Below, one piece after another: positions 24,528 through 33,343 of a stretch of 50,801 nucleotides of DNA. Made by a program: the position numbers and the translations under genes. The notes under the pieces were generated by a model, which was given only the letters and a program-made list of their open reading frames with translations, searched no databases and was not told the origin of the DNA. Position 1 is the first letter of the stretch. Each line of letters starts with the position of its first letter. This stretch comes from Acidobacteriota bacterium (GTDB lineage: Bacteria > Acidobacteriota > Terriglobia > Bryobacterales > Bryobacteraceae): assembly GCA_025352795.1 (NCBI GenBank), contig JANXSF010000124.1, positions 1 through 50,801 of the forward strand. The letters run 5' to 3'.

Positions 24528-25570
24528 GTGTAGATAACCCGGTGAGCACTGCCACGCTTGGTCTTTACCACTTCACCAATCACAAAATGTGGTTCGCGAA
24601 TTTTCTTAAGAGCTGCTGATGCTTTAGCGGCATGTTGTTTGCCAACAGCCAAGATCATGCCCACCCCTAAATTGAAAGTACGACGGTAATCGTCATCGGG
24701 CACCGATCCTAATTGCTGCATCAATTGAAATACAGGTGGAATTTGCCAGGAAGCCAAATCAATGCGCGCTGACAATCCTTTGGGCAGCATGCGCGGCGTG
24801 TTGTCTGTAATGCCACCGCCCGTAATGTGTGCGGCTCCTTTAAGAAGTTTTGCATTAGTCAGTGTGCGGATGGCTTTCAAATAGCTGCGGTGAACCTTCA
24901 GCAGCTCATCGGCCACAGTGCTGTTCAGTTCGGGTATGCGGGTATTTGGTTTATGTCCGGCCACTTCAAAGAACAGCTTGCGGGCCAGCGAATATCCATT
25001 GGTGTGCAAACCGTTGGAAGGCAGGCCGATCAGCACATCGCCTTCGCGCACAACCTTACCAGACAGCATGGCTTTGCTTTCCACCGCACCCACAATGAAA
25101 CCGGCCAAATCGTACTCACCGTCTTGATACAAACCCGGCATTTCAGCAGTTTCGCCACCAATAAGCGCGCAACCGTTGGCCTTGCAACCGCGGGCAATGC
25201 CTTCCACAACAGCCCCTGCAACATCGGCATTCAATTTGCCGACAGCAAAGTAATCAAGGAAAAATAATGGAGTCGCTCCTTGCACGGCAATGTCATTGAC
25301 GCAATGATTCACCAAATCTTCACCAATGGTATTGTGACGTCCTGTTTCGATGGCTACTTTGAGTTTGGTACCCACGCCATCAGCAGAACTTATGAGGATC
25401 GGTTTCTTCCACCCGGCCAGGGAAAAGCCTGCGCCGAAACTGCCAATATCGGTCATCACGGCTTTGGTAAATGTTTTGCGGGCGTGGGCACGAATGAAAC
25501 CAACGGCTCGGTCGGCTTCGTCAATATTTACGCCTGCGTCTTTGTATTGAATCGGTTTTCTGGGACTCAT
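24524..25570 (-). CDS. purM: Phosphoribosylformylglycinamidine cyclo-ligase (AIR synthetase)
   Basis: A 348-residue ATP-dependent enzyme forming AIR from FGAM. It has the glycine-rich KPILISSADGVGTKLKVAIE, the NHCVNDIAVQGATPLFFLDYF segment, the GGETAEMPGLY metal/phosphate loop and HITGGGITDNTPRMLPKGL in the second half. Length is normal. It is first in the purM-purN pair and diverges from the TPR gene across about 40 bases. The other purine genes lie at 31883-36201. Confidence 0.96.
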   Translation of the reverse strand: MSPRKPIQYKDAGVNIDEADRAVGFIRAHARKTFTKAVMTDIGSFGAGFSLAGWKKPILISSADGVGTKLKVAIETGRHNTIGEDLVNHCVNDIAVQGATPLFFLDYFAVGKLNADVAGAVVEGIARGCKANGCALIGGETAEMPGLYQDGEYDLAGFIVGAVESKAMLSGKVVREGDVLIGLPSNGLHTNGYSLARKLFFEVAGHKPNTRIPELNSTVADELLKVHRSYLKAIRTLTNAKLLKGAAHITGGGITDNTPRMLPKGLSARIDLASWQIPPVFQLMQQLGSVPDDDYRRTFNLGVGMILAVGKQHAAKASAALKKIREPHFVIGEVVKTKRGSAHRVIYT

Positions 25571-25642
25571 TAAGAACTACCAGTGTAAACCACGCGATAA
25601 TCGAAAAGAATGACTTTCGATAAAGAGGACAAGGACAAAGAG

Positions 25643-26440
25643 ATGAATGAGCCCCAGGCGGCCGTTACGCATTATCAAGAGGAACTGCTTCGTTACGACC
25701 AGGAAGAGTTTCCCGAACAATGGGCCACCGTGCAATTCAACCTTGGAGCAGCGTACTTGGACTTGCCCTCCGTGCCACCAGAGGAAAACTGTCTGAAAGC
25801 AATTTCCTGCATGGAAAAGTCGTTGACGGTTTTCAACGCCGAGGAATCAGCGGAAGAATATGGCGTGGCAACAGAAGCTTTGGGCGGCGCGTATTTGGAA
25901 ATGTCGCATGAAGAACCGGTGACGTACTTGCCAATGGCACAGGAAGCTTTTGAGAAGGCTCTGACGGTGCGAACGCAGGAAAAATATCCATTCGAGTGGG
26001 CAGAGATCCTGAATCATCTGGCAATCATTCATACGAACATAGTCACCCCGGAACCGGAGCTGCATCTGAAGAAAGCGATTGAATGTTGCGAACTGGCTTT
26101 GGAGGTTCGTACGAAAGAAGAAGTGCCCGACGCCTGGGCTCAAACGCAAAAGAATTTAGGATCAGCCTGGGCCGCGTTGGCCGATGACGGCACTCATACC
26201 AATCTTCACAATGCGATTGCCAGTTATGAAGAAGCCCTCTCGGTTCATACAGAAGAGGAGTTTCCTTTTGACTGGGCGCTGTTGCAAGGCAACTTAGGTG
26301 ATGTGTATGTGAAGCTGGGGGAATACAAAACTGCCCTCACGCATTACCAGAACGGGTTGGATGAAATGAATCGTGAAGAGGCTGAGGATTATATTCCTGA
26401 TTTAGAAAGAAAGCTGGAAAGTGCCCGAAGCAAAGTATAA
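25643..26440 (+). CDS. Tetratricopeptide repeat protein
   Basis: A 265-residue acidic soluble protein built of about five helical repeats, each with a phrase like EEFPEQWATVQFNLGAAYLDL, EKYPFEWAEILNHLAIIHTN, EVPDAWAQTQKNLGSAWAAL or EEFPFDWALLQGNLGDVYVKL. The repeats serve protein-protein contacts; no catalytic part is visible. ATG 25643 is favoured by AAGGA seven bases upstream, but ATG 25610 is open too and sits just two bases after the likely transcript start (GATAAT at 25596-25601). The partner is unknown. An MFS gene follows nine bases later. Confidence 0.8.
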   Translation: MNEPQAAVTHYQEELLRYDQEEFPEQWATVQFNLGAAYLDLPSVPPEENCLKAISCMEKSLTVFNAEESAEEYGVATEALGGAYLEMSHEEPVTYLPMAQEAFEKALTVRTQEKYPFEWAEILNHLAIIHTNIVTPEPELHLKKAIECCELALEVRTKEEVPDAWAQTQKNLGSAWAALADDGTHTNLHNAIASYEEALSVHTEEEFPFDWALLQGNLGDVYVKLGEYKTALTHYQNGLDEMNREEAEDYIPDLERKLESARSKV

Positions 26441-26449
26441 TAGAAGTAA

Positions 26450-27616
26450 ATGGGGTTAACTGCGCATACTTTCAGCGCGCGTTTCTGGTCTTTGATTGGT
26501 GCGACGTTTCTGGGATTTCTAGGCATGGGGGCAGTTCTTCCCGGCCTGGCTCCACACATTCGTCACGACCTTGGCGGCACCGACCAAACGGTGGGATTCG
26601 TGCTGGGATCATTCTCCTTTGTTGCTCTGTTTAGTCGCTTCTTTTCTGGTCCATTGGCCGATCAAAGAGGTCGCAAAGTGGCCTTTCTGGCGGGCTTGGT
26701 CAGTTGCGGCGCGGCGGGCATTGCCTATCTACTGCCTTTAGGAATTGGCGGCGCTTATCTTGGGCGCATTCTGCAAGGGTTCGGTGAAGCCTGTCTTTAT
26801 ACCGGTGCGGCGGCCTGGGTGGTGGAAGAAGGCGGCATTGAACGCAGTGGTCAGGCGTTGGGCTATCTCAGCAGTGGAATTTGGGGCGGCATCTCCGCGG
26901 GCCCTGTTGTGGGCCATTGGCTGGGCACTTTTGAACGCGCCGCATTGCTGCAAGTGGTAACGGCACTGGTGGCGGCTTTCATTCTTTATTTCGTCCAGGA
27001 AGACTATCATCCGCATCCAAAGCGAACGGGACGGCTGATTCCATCGGCACTCATTTTTCCGGGAATCGCGGTTGGATTTGTAAACGTGCACTACCCTGTA
27101 ATTGCGGGATTCCTGATTTTGCATCTTTCGCATTATGGAAACTCCGGGCCAGCGGCATTTTCGGCCTACGCTTGCGTCATTCTATTCAGTCGCTTTTTCT
27201 TTGGCGGATTGCCAGATCGCATTGCACCGGCTTACACCTATTTCGGCGGACTGATTGCAATGGCCATTGGATTAGCACTGATCGCCCAAGGACCTGGTCC
27301 GGTGGTGGCGATTGTTGCGACGGGCATTTTGGGATTAGGATTTTCGTTCCCCTGGTCGGCGGTGGCATCGAAGGTGTTGCGTGAGACGCCTGCTCATGAG
27401 CGAGGATCGGTGGTCAGTGTGCTGAGCGCTTTTTACGATTTATTTGTCGGTGTCAGCTCATTTACGGCGGGAACAGTGGCCAATCATTTCGGATATGGGG
27501 CGGCGTTCTGGATGGCAGTGGGGTCAATCGGTGCAGCAGCGGTGGCGGGCAAGTTCGTGTTCTTCCCCATGCGGCAAACAGTGCCGAAAGATCAACTCTG
27601 CGAAATCGAATCTTAA
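26450..27616 (+). CDS. MFS transporter (drug/arabinose-efflux type)
   Basis: A 388-residue inner-membrane protein with twelve predicted helices. Family signs are the loop GPLADQRGRKVAFLAGLVSC between helices 2 and 3 and the helix-5 motif SSGIWGGISAGPVVGHWLG typical of proton-driven antiporters. It lies nine bases after the TPR gene and is probably co-transcribed. Substrate is unknown; efflux is the likelier direction from the antiporter motif. Confidence 0.85.
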   Translation: MGLTAHTFSARFWSLIGATFLGFLGMGAVLPGLAPHIRHDLGGTDQTVGFVLGSFSFVALFSRFFSGPLADQRGRKVAFLAGLVSCGAAGIAYLLPLGIGGAYLGRILQGFGEACLYTGAAAWVVEEGGIERSGQALGYLSSGIWGGISAGPVVGHWLGTFERAALLQVVTALVAAFILYFVQEDYHPHPKRTGRLIPSALIFPGIAVGFVNVHYPVIAGFLILHLSHYGNSGPAAFSAYACVILFSRFFFGGLPDRIAPAYTYFGGLIAMAIGLALIAQGPGPVVAIVATGILGLGFSFPWSAVASKVLRETPAHERGSVVSVLSAFYDLFVGVSSFTAGTVANHFGYGAAFWMAVGSIGAAAVAGKFVFFPMRQTVPKDQLCEIES

Positions 27617-27629
27617 TGTCCGGACCCTG

Positions 27630-29264
27630 CTAGAGAGATTTTAGAATGATCTCCTGAGCCTGGGCGACAATTTCCTGCAAATGCGCTTCGCTGCGTAAAC
27701 TCTCTGCATATAACTTGTAGATGTTTTCGGTTCCCGAAGGTCTTGCGGCGAACCAACCACTTTCTGTAGTCACCTTCAGCCCACCTATGGACGCGCCGTT
27801 CCCAGGTGCCTGCGTGAGTTTTGCAGTGATCGATTCCCCGGCTAACGTCGTCGCTACCACCGCGCCTGGCGATAGTTTCTTGAGGCTCAATTTTTGAGCC
27901 GGTGTCGCCGGAGCGTCGATCCGCGTATAGTACGATTCTCCAAATCGCTGCGTGATATCCCGATAATGTTCCCCTGGATCGCGACCCGTGCGTGCCGTAA
28001 TCTCTGCGGCCAGCAGTCCAAGAATGATACCGTCTTTGTCCGTGCACCAAGTGGTTCCGTCGCGACGCAGAAAACTGGCACCCGCGCTTTCCTCCCCACC
28101 AAAACAACAGCTTCCATCAAACAAACCTGGTGTAAACCATTTGAACCCCACAGGAACTTCCAGCAGCTTGCGACCCAGTCCGGCCACCACTTTATCAATC
28201 AAACTGCTCGATACCAGCGTCTTACCCACAGCCGCCATGCTTGGCCAATCCGGTCGATTGCCCAGTAAATATTCAATAGCCACCGCCAGGTAATGATTCG
28301 GATTCAGCAGTCCAGCCGAGGGCGTGACAATGCCATGGCGATCCGCATCTGGATCATTCCCCCAGGCGATATCGAACTTGTCCTTAAGCTTCACCAAACC
28401 AGCCATGGCGTAGGGACTGGAACAATCCATGCGGATTTTTCCATCGTGATCAAGCGTCATAAAGCTGAACGTGGGGTCAATCACCGGATTCACTATTGTC
28501 ATGTTCAAACCGTACTGGTCCAGAATGGGCGCCCAGAATGGAGCTGCTGCGCCGCCAAAGGGGTCGACGCCAATTCGCAGTCCCGACGCGCGGATGGCTT
28601 CCATGTCGATGACCTTTTGAAGACCGTCCACGTAGGCTGTGATCAGGTCCAACTGATGCGTAGTAGTTGCGGCAATGGCCTGTGAATAGGGCACACGCTT
28701 CACATCCTGGTTCCCGCCGCGAAGCAGATCATTGGCCCGATCCTGCACCCAATCGGTGACATCGGTATCGGCAGGGCCACCGTTTGGGGGATTGTATTTG
28801 AAGCCGCCATCGGCTGGGGGATTGTGAGATGGCGTGATAATAATGCCGTCGGCAAAGGCTGAAGTGCGGTCGCGATTATGGCCAAGAATGGCGAATGAAA
28901 TTACCGGAGTAGGGGTGACGTCATCGTTTTCTGCAAGGATAGTTTCAACGTCGTTGGCAGCCAATACTTCCAGCGCCGTTCGTTGCGCCACATTGGAAAG
29001 CGCGTGCGTATCCTTGCCGATGAACAGGGGACCGGTGGCTGAGCCCTGCTTACGGTAGTCGCAAATTGCCTGGGTGATAGCGGCAATGTGTGCTTCGGTG
29101 AAAGTGCTGTTGGAGGAAGTGCCGCGATGTCCGCTGGTGCCGAAACTGACCAGTTGCGTTGGGTCGGTAAGATCAGGTTTCTGGGAGAAGTAGTCGCTTT
29201 CTAATTTGGCAACGTTGATCAACAGTTCGGCAGGTGCGGGCATTCCAGCAAGCGGATGAGGCAT
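27630..29264 (-). CDS. pgm: Phosphoglucomutase (alpha-D-glucose phosphate-specific)
   Basis: A 544-residue enzyme interconverting glucose 1- and 6-phosphate. It follows E. coli Pgm closely along its length: [18 protein letters not shown] at the start, the phosphoserine loop [20 protein letters not shown], the magnesium loop [14 protein letters not shown], the sugar-recognition stretch [11 protein letters not shown] and the phosphate-binding [18 protein letters not shown] 29264 gives the usual length (the frame is open to 29303). It converges with the MFS gene. Confidence 0.96.
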   Translation of the reverse strand: MPHPLAGMPAPAELLINVAKLESDYFSQKPDLTDPTQLVSFGTSGHRGTSSNSTFTEAHIAAITQAICDYRKQGSATGPLFIGKDTHALSNVAQRTALEVLAANDVETILAENDDVTPTPVISFAILGHNRDRTSAFADGIIITPSHNPPADGGFKYNPPNGGPADTDVTDWVQDRANDLLRGGNQDVKRVPYSQAIAATTTHQLDLITAYVDGLQKVIDMEAIRASGLRIGVDPFGGAAAPFWAPILDQYGLNMTIVNPVIDPTFSFMTLDHDGKIRMDCSSPYAMAGLVKLKDKFDIAWGNDPDADRHGIVTPSAGLLNPNHYLAVAIEYLLGNRPDWPSMAAVGKTLVSSSLIDKVVAGLGRKLLEVPVGFKWFTPGLFDGSCCFGGEESAGASFLRRDGTTWCTDKDGIILGLLAAEITARTGRDPGEHYRDITQRFGESYYTRIDAPATPAQKLSLKKLSPGAVVATTLAGESITAKLTQAPGNGASIGGLKVTTESGWFAARPSGTENIYKLYAESLRSEAHLQEIVAQAQEIILKSL

Positions 29265-29369
29265 CCAATTATTGTATGAGAACTGGCAGGCGGAATCGCC
29301 CAATGCGATTTAGCTTTTCCCATCCCTGTAGAATCTCCAACGTTTGTTGGGAGAATCTGTGGTTAAAAG

Positions 29370-29469
29370 ACCGCTCCCTCGCGGTCACGGCTCGGTATCG
29401 TATTGTTCCAACCGAGCCGTGACCGCGAAAGGAGTGGTTTTTCCAAGTCTGGACACTCTTCGCTCCAAC
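29370..29469. repeat. Dispersed palindromic intergenic element, copy B/C (both arms)
   Basis: The left arm 29370-29396 is identical to 15045-15071. The right arm 29411-29469, read on the minus strand, matches 15014-15071 with a few changes. The two arms pair into a long imperfect stem (ACGGCTCGGT with ACCGAGCCGT at its tip). The 332 bases between pgm and the next small ORF hold this element and nothing else I can name. Confidence 0.75.
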
Positions 29470-29596
29470 ACTATGAGGCTATCCGTTTGAAGGAAAACTA
29501 GGTGACATTGGACGGAATCGCCTGCCGATGTTGCATGCGACTTTTGTTCCTTCTAAGTAAGCTGCTCATGTGGATCGAGCGTGTGATGATAGGACA

Positions 29597-29806
29597 ATGA
29601 AAGACCTTCAAAAACCGCAACATGGAAGGGCGAGCGTAGGCAGTCGCATTATCGCAAGCCTGAAGGAAGCGGTGGACTGGGTCGAAGGTAAACATGTGGA
29701 AGTCCGCGTAACCACCGTGGAGGTGACATTTCCGGAACAATCAAGCGACGGGGTTGAGTTGTCAATTGGAGTTTTCCAAAAAGAATATTTGACAGTCGCC
29801 GGTTAA
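29597..29806 (+). CDS. Small hypothetical protein resembling an antitoxin N-terminus
   Basis: A 69-residue protein with AGGA just before its ATG. The segment GSRIIASLKEAVDWVEGKHVEVRVTTVEVTFP resembles the lead-in of HigA-type antitoxin or regulator proteins, but the helix-turn-helix that should follow is missing; instead it ends FQKEYLTVAG. It could be a truncated remnant or a distinct small protein. Its stop codon lies inside the promoter of the next genes. Confidence 0.5.
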   Translation: MKDLQKPQHGRASVGSRIIASLKEAVDWVEGKHVEVRVTTVEVTFPEQSSDGVELSIGVFQKEYLTVAG

Positions 29807-29836
29807 ATCTATATACTCGGAATTGTCGAGTATATA
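29789..29836 (+). promoter_or_regulatory. Promoter with embedded palindromic operator (site 1, PadR locus)
   Basis: TTGACA (29789-29794) and TATACT (29812-29817) are 17 bases apart. The -10 box lies within a perfect inverted repeat: TATATACTCG (29810-29819), seven bases, CGAGTATATA (29827-29836). The right arm runs into the ATG at 29836. This geometry fits repression by the PadR protein encoded just downstream; PadR autoregulation is known for the family. Confidence 0.75.
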
Positions 29837-29967
29837 TGAAACCCAATCTCTTCCTGAATGTTCTCCACATAGCCACGCAGTGCATTGTTGGGCTTGCTGT
29901 CTTTGTGGTTGGTCTGTTCCATTTGTATAGCTGGGTGCTCCATGAATTCACGGGTGTCTTCAAATGA
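29836..29967 (+). CDS. Small single-pass membrane protein
   Basis: A 43-residue ORF starting MKPNLFLNVLHIATQCIVGL, with one hydrophobic helix (CIVGLAVFVVGLFHLY) and an ending of VLHEFTGVFK. It begins at the edge of the operator, about 12 bases after the expected transcript start, without a ribosome site. Its stop overlaps the next in-frame ATG at 29964. It is not a family I recognise. Its position and coherent membrane helix argue it is real, but translation is unproven. Confidence 0.5.
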   Translation: MKPNLFLNVLHIATQCIVGLAVFVVGLFHLYSWVLHEFTGVFK

Positions 29968-29972
29968 AAGGC

Positions 29973-30017
29973 TTGACCGCGCGCATGTTCACAAGTATAC
30001 TCGGAAATGTCGATATT
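29973..30017 (+). promoter_or_regulatory. Second promoter with matching operator (site 2, PadR locus)
   Basis: TTGACC (29973-29978) and TATACT (29996-30001) are again 17 bases apart. The -10 region continues as TATACTCGGAAATGTCGA, nearly the same as site 1 (TATACTCGGAATTGTCGA), and ATG 30018 follows. The right arm of the palindrome is weaker than in site 1. Confidence 0.65.
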
Positions 30018-30344
30018 ATGCCAAAAGATGATTTACTAGGTCCCCTCGAATTCCAGATTATCGCTGCTGCGCTCTACCTTGGACGTGAAGCATACGGTAT
30101 GAATATCCGTTCCAAGATCCAAGAGACCACTGGACGCAGTATCCTGATCGGCACTATTTACAGTACTCTGGAGCGACTTAAAGCTAAGGATTACGTCCGA
30201 ACCACGATGGGTGACCCAACGCCAGAACGCGGCGGCCGAGCCAAGGAGTTCGTTGAAATAACGGGTACTGGGTCAGTTGCCTATAACTACACCTGCAGGG
30301 TCCAACACGCGATGATGAACCTCGCTGGGGGCGTATATGCGTAA
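30018..30344 (+). CDS. PadR family transcriptional regulator
   Basis: A 108-residue winged-helix regulator from ATG 30018, starting MPKDDLLGPLEFQIIAAAL. The frame is open to ATG 29964, but PadR proteins begin near LLGPLEFQII and the second promoter lies within the upstream extension. It has the typical recognition part SILIGTIYSTLERLKAKDYV and a wing ending RAKEFVEITGTG. Only the short group-2 C-terminus is present. It probably binds both palindromes and controls the small membrane protein and itself. In Acidobacteria PadR genes often sit beside ABC permeases; none is here. Confidence 0.88.
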   Translation: MPKDDLLGPLEFQIIAAALYLGREAYGMNIRSKIQETTGRSILIGTIYSTLERLKAKDYVRTTMGDPTPERGGRAKEFVEITGTGSVAYNYTCRVQHAMMNLAGGVYA

Positions 30345-30714
30345 GGTGCTCTGGGAGTTGGTGGCGCTGGTGGCGCAGGTGGCAGTGTTGGTGGTGTTGG
30401 AAGTTGCGTGGACGTGGTCGGTGGCGGGGGTGGGGATGGTGGCGTTCTCTCCCAAATTTCGTAATGCCTTGATTGAATCCGAAATGGCTTTCAAAAAAGC
30501 CCTAACAGCGGAACGAACTTTAACCTCCTTTGCTTGTAGATTCATTCGCAACGAAGGTGCCTTAGGCGACATCTTAGACAGCTACCACGCTGCTCTAAAA
30601 TCTACTCCCCTCCGCGCGAGGCTAATGATGATTCGGGAAATCGTGGGCGCTGTTATCATGCTATCAATCTGGGAACGAATAAGAACAGCTTTACCTGTGC
30701 GGCGTTCTTCCTGA
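30337..30714 (+). CDS. Hypothetical protein with hydrophobic valine-rich N-terminus
   Basis: A 125-residue protein overlapping the PadR gene by eight bases. Residues 3-35 form a valine/alanine-rich membrane-spanning or signal-like stretch (LVALVAQVAVLVVLEVAWTW) encoded by DNA made of many GTGG/GGTG steps. The rest is soluble and basic, with no recognised motif. The same class of short protein downstream of acidobacterial PadR genes is often annotated hypothetical. It converges with the aminotransferase gene with no gap. Confidence 0.55.
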   Translation: MRKVLWELVALVAQVAVLVVLEVAWTWSVAGVGMVAFSPKFRNALIESEMAFKKALTAERTLTSFACRFIRNEGALGDILDSYHAALKSTPLRARLMMIREIVGAVIMLSIWERIRTALPVRRSS

Positions 30715-31905
30715 CTAATTCGCCCGAACGAACTTCCCAAACCGTTCCATTGCCGGTTCCAGAATCGACAACTCCGATGCATATGATATCCGCACTGAAC
30801 CTTCACCGCCGTTGCCAAAAGCTACACCTGGGGCCAGTCCAACTTTGTGTTCCATTAGAAATCGTTTGCAAAAATCGAAGGAATCTGTCAGCCCTTCCAC
30901 TTTCGGGAAAAGATAGAACGCGCCATCAGGCCTAGGCACCGTCAGTCCAGGTATAGCGGCCAAGGCTTGCTGACAAAAATCACGATTGATTTTCAATTGG
31001 GCCATCAATGCAGCAACGGCATCTTCCCCTTGACTCAGCGCAGTTTCCCCGGCCCGTTGCGCGATGCTTGGTGCACAACTGATTATGAATTCGTTTAGCT
31101 GTGTGGCCCTTGCTGCAAGGTCTTTGCGAGCCACCAACCAACCCAATCGCCAACCAGTCATGCAGTAGCTCTTCGAAAATGATTGCGCCACAATCACTGC
31201 ATCTTCCCGAGTCGCCAATTTTAGGATAGAAGGGACCGCCGTGCCGTGATACCACAGACGCTCGTAAACTTCATCGGCAAGCAGCCACAATTTATGACGA
31301 CGTGCGAAATCAAGCAACTGCTGTTGTTCTTCAACAGTGGCAACCCAGCCCAATGGATTCGATGGCGAGGTGTAAATCAGTAGCTTCGTGCGCGGTGTAA
31401 CGGACCGCTCCAACTGTTCGAAATCAATGCCGTAACGATCGCCAATTAAGGGCTGCGCAATCTCCACCGGCTTAGCATTGGCCATGGCGATAATGGAACT
31501 GCCATTGGGCCATGCCGGGGTCAGTACAATGCCTTCATCGCCTGGATCAAGCAGGCAGCGAATGGCCACATTCAACGCCTGTACGCCCGATGCAGTTACT
31601 ACAATTTCTGAATGCGGATCAATAGTCACTGCTTGCATTCGCTCGTAATAATCGGCCAATGCCTGACGTGTTGATAGCAGGCCGGCGTTCGATGTATAGA
31701 AGGTAAAACCATCAGCCATGGCCTGCGATGCAGCCTGTTTAATGTAGGCCGGAGTAGGGATGTTCGATTCGCCGAAGTAGAGCTTCAGCACGCCATCCAT
31801 AGTCATAGCAACTTCTGCAAGTTCCCGAATGCGGGAGTGAGGAATAGCCAGGGCACTGGCTGCAAGTTTGGGCACTGTGGGGTTAGCCTCTATGTTCTTT
31901 TTCAC
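30715..31905 (-). CDS. Pyridoxal phosphate-dependent aminotransferase (class I/II)
   Basis: A 396-residue fold-type I enzyme of the aspartate aminotransferase group. It has FYTSNAGLLSTRQALADYYER near the substrate site, IYTSPSNPLGW with the Asn that binds PLP, LLADEVYERLWY with the Asp, and SFSKSYCMTGWRLGW with the PLP-lysine. The amino donor cannot be fixed from sequence. Its start overlaps the purF stop by 23 bases, so it is the last gene of the purine operon. Confidence 0.9.
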   Translation of the reverse strand: MKKNIEANPTVPKLAASALAIPHSRIRELAEVAMTMDGVLKLYFGESNIPTPAYIKQAASQAMADGFTFYTSNAGLLSTRQALADYYERMQAVTIDPHSEIVVTASGVQALNVAIRCLLDPGDEGIVLTPAWPNGSSIIAMANAKPVEIAQPLIGDRYGIDFEQLERSVTPRTKLLIYTSPSNPLGWVATVEEQQQLLDFARRHKLWLLADEVYERLWYHGTAVPSILKLATREDAVIVAQSFSKSYCMTGWRLGWLVARKDLAARATQLNEFIISCAPSIAQRAGETALSQGEDAVAALMAQLKINRDFCQQALAAIPGLTVPRPDGAFYLFPKVEGLTDSFDFCKRFLMEHKVGLAPGVAFGNGGEGSVRISYASELSILEPAMERFGKFVRAN

Positions 31906-33343
31906 GCATCAGTTCTTGAATGTTCACTAAATGCGTTGGGTAATTGCCGGTGTAGCAGGCGTAGCAAAAATCGCGATTCCCATCTTCTACTGATTCAGCC
32001 AATCCGGAAAGGGAAAGATATCCCAGTGAATCGGCTTCGACGAATTTGCGGATTTCTTCCACCGTATTGTTGGCGGCAATCAGTTCGCTCTTGGTGGGTG
32101 TATCCACCCCGTAGAAACACGGCGAAATTGTGGGTGGGCAGGAGATACGCAAGTGCACTTCGCGGGCACCAGCCTGACGTACCATGCGGACAATTTTGCG
32201 CGACGTGGTGCCACGCACTAAGGAATCGTCCACCAAAATCACCCGCTTGCCTTCCAGCAAACTACGCACTGGATTCAGCTTCAGCTTGACGCCGAAATCG
32301 CGAATGGCTTGCGATGGTTCAATGAAGGTCCGGCCCACATAATGGTTACGAATCAAAGCCTGCCGAAATGGAATCCCGCTTTCAGTGGAATAGCCCACGG
32401 CTGCGGCGACTCCGGAATCGGGGACAGGAACTACGACGTCGGCTTCCACGGGATGTTCCTGCGCCAGACGGCAACCCATCCGTTCGCGCGAGCCCATTAC
32501 TGGACGACCAAAAACCATGGAATCAGGTCGTGAAAAATAGACATGCTCAAATACGCAATGGGCTAGATCGCGCACTGGAGCATAGCGTTCGCGGGTCATC
32601 CCTTCAGGTCCTACAATCACCATTTCACCTGGAGCAACATCGTTCATGTAAGTGGCATTGACTAAGTCGAACGCGCAGGTTTCCGATGCGAATAAGTAGG
32701 CGATCTTGTTCCCCGATAACTCCATCTGCCCCATTGCTAAGGGTCGAAAGCCGTGTGGGTCACGAGCCACAATGAGGCGATCATTCGCCAAAAACACCAA
32801 TGAAAACGCACCTTCCAGTTGCAGTAAGGCTTCTCGCAGAGCACCAGCCAAGGTACGTTCGCGAGATCGGGCGACTAAGTGCAGGATTACTTCGGTATCG
32901 CTGGAGGCTTGAAAGATTGACCCATCCGCTTCCAGTTCGTCGCGCAGTTCCTTGGCGTTGGTGATGTTACCGTTGTGCGCCACGGCGATCTGCCCTTTGT
33001 TACAAGCCACGCTGAACGGCTGCGCATTTTTGAGCGCAGTATCGCCAGCGGTGGAATAGCGTGTGTGGCCAATGGCCATATTGCCGGGAAGTCCACCCAA
33101 CACTTCGGGTGTGAAAATATCCGATACCAACCCCATGGCCTTATGGGTGTAGATTTCACGACCATTGGATACAGAAATACCAGCGGATTCCTGGCCGCGG
33201 TGCTGCTGGGCATACAAGCCCAGGTAAGCCAGATTGGCTGATTCGGGATGGCCATAAACAGCCATTACTCCGCATTCTTCTTTCAGCTTGTCATCACTTG
33301 CGTCTTCTGAGCTGAACCTTTCATCCCACGGTGTATTAAGCAT
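31883..33343 (-). CDS. purF: Amidophosphoribosyltransferase
   Basis: A 486-residue enzyme that starts purine synthesis by converting PRPP and glutamine to phosphoribosylamine. The glutaminase domain begins after a short propeptide at [20 protein letters not shown], the Cys being the predicted nucleophile after processing. [13 protein letters not shown] and [11 protein letters not shown] follow. The PRPP loop [18 protein letters not shown] is in the second half. Late cysteines ([12 protein letters not shown] and [11 protein letters not shown]) match the iron-sulphur type found in Bacillus. It overlaps purL by eight bases. Confidence 0.95.
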   Translation of the reverse strand: MLNTPWDERFSSEDASDDKLKEECGVMAVYGHPESANLAYLGLYAQQHRGQESAGISVSNGREIYTHKAMGLVSDIFTPEVLGGLPGNMAIGHTRYSTAGDTALKNAQPFSVACNKGQIAVAHNGNITNAKELRDELEADGSIFQASSDTEVILHLVARSRERTLAGALREALLQLEGAFSLVFLANDRLIVARDPHGFRPLAMGQMELSGNKIAYLFASETCAFDLVNATYMNDVAPGEMVIVGPEGMTRERYAPVRDLAHCVFEHVYFSRPDSMVFGRPVMGSRERMGCRLAQEHPVEADVVVPVPDSGVAAAVGYSTESGIPFRQALIRNHYVGRTFIEPSQAIRDFGVKLKLNPVRSLLEGKRVILVDDSLVRGTTSRKIVRMVRQAGAREVHLRISCPPTISPCFYGVDTPTKSELIAANNTVEEIRKFVEADSLGYLSLSGLAESVEDGNRDFCYACYTGNYPTHLVNIQELMREKEHRG

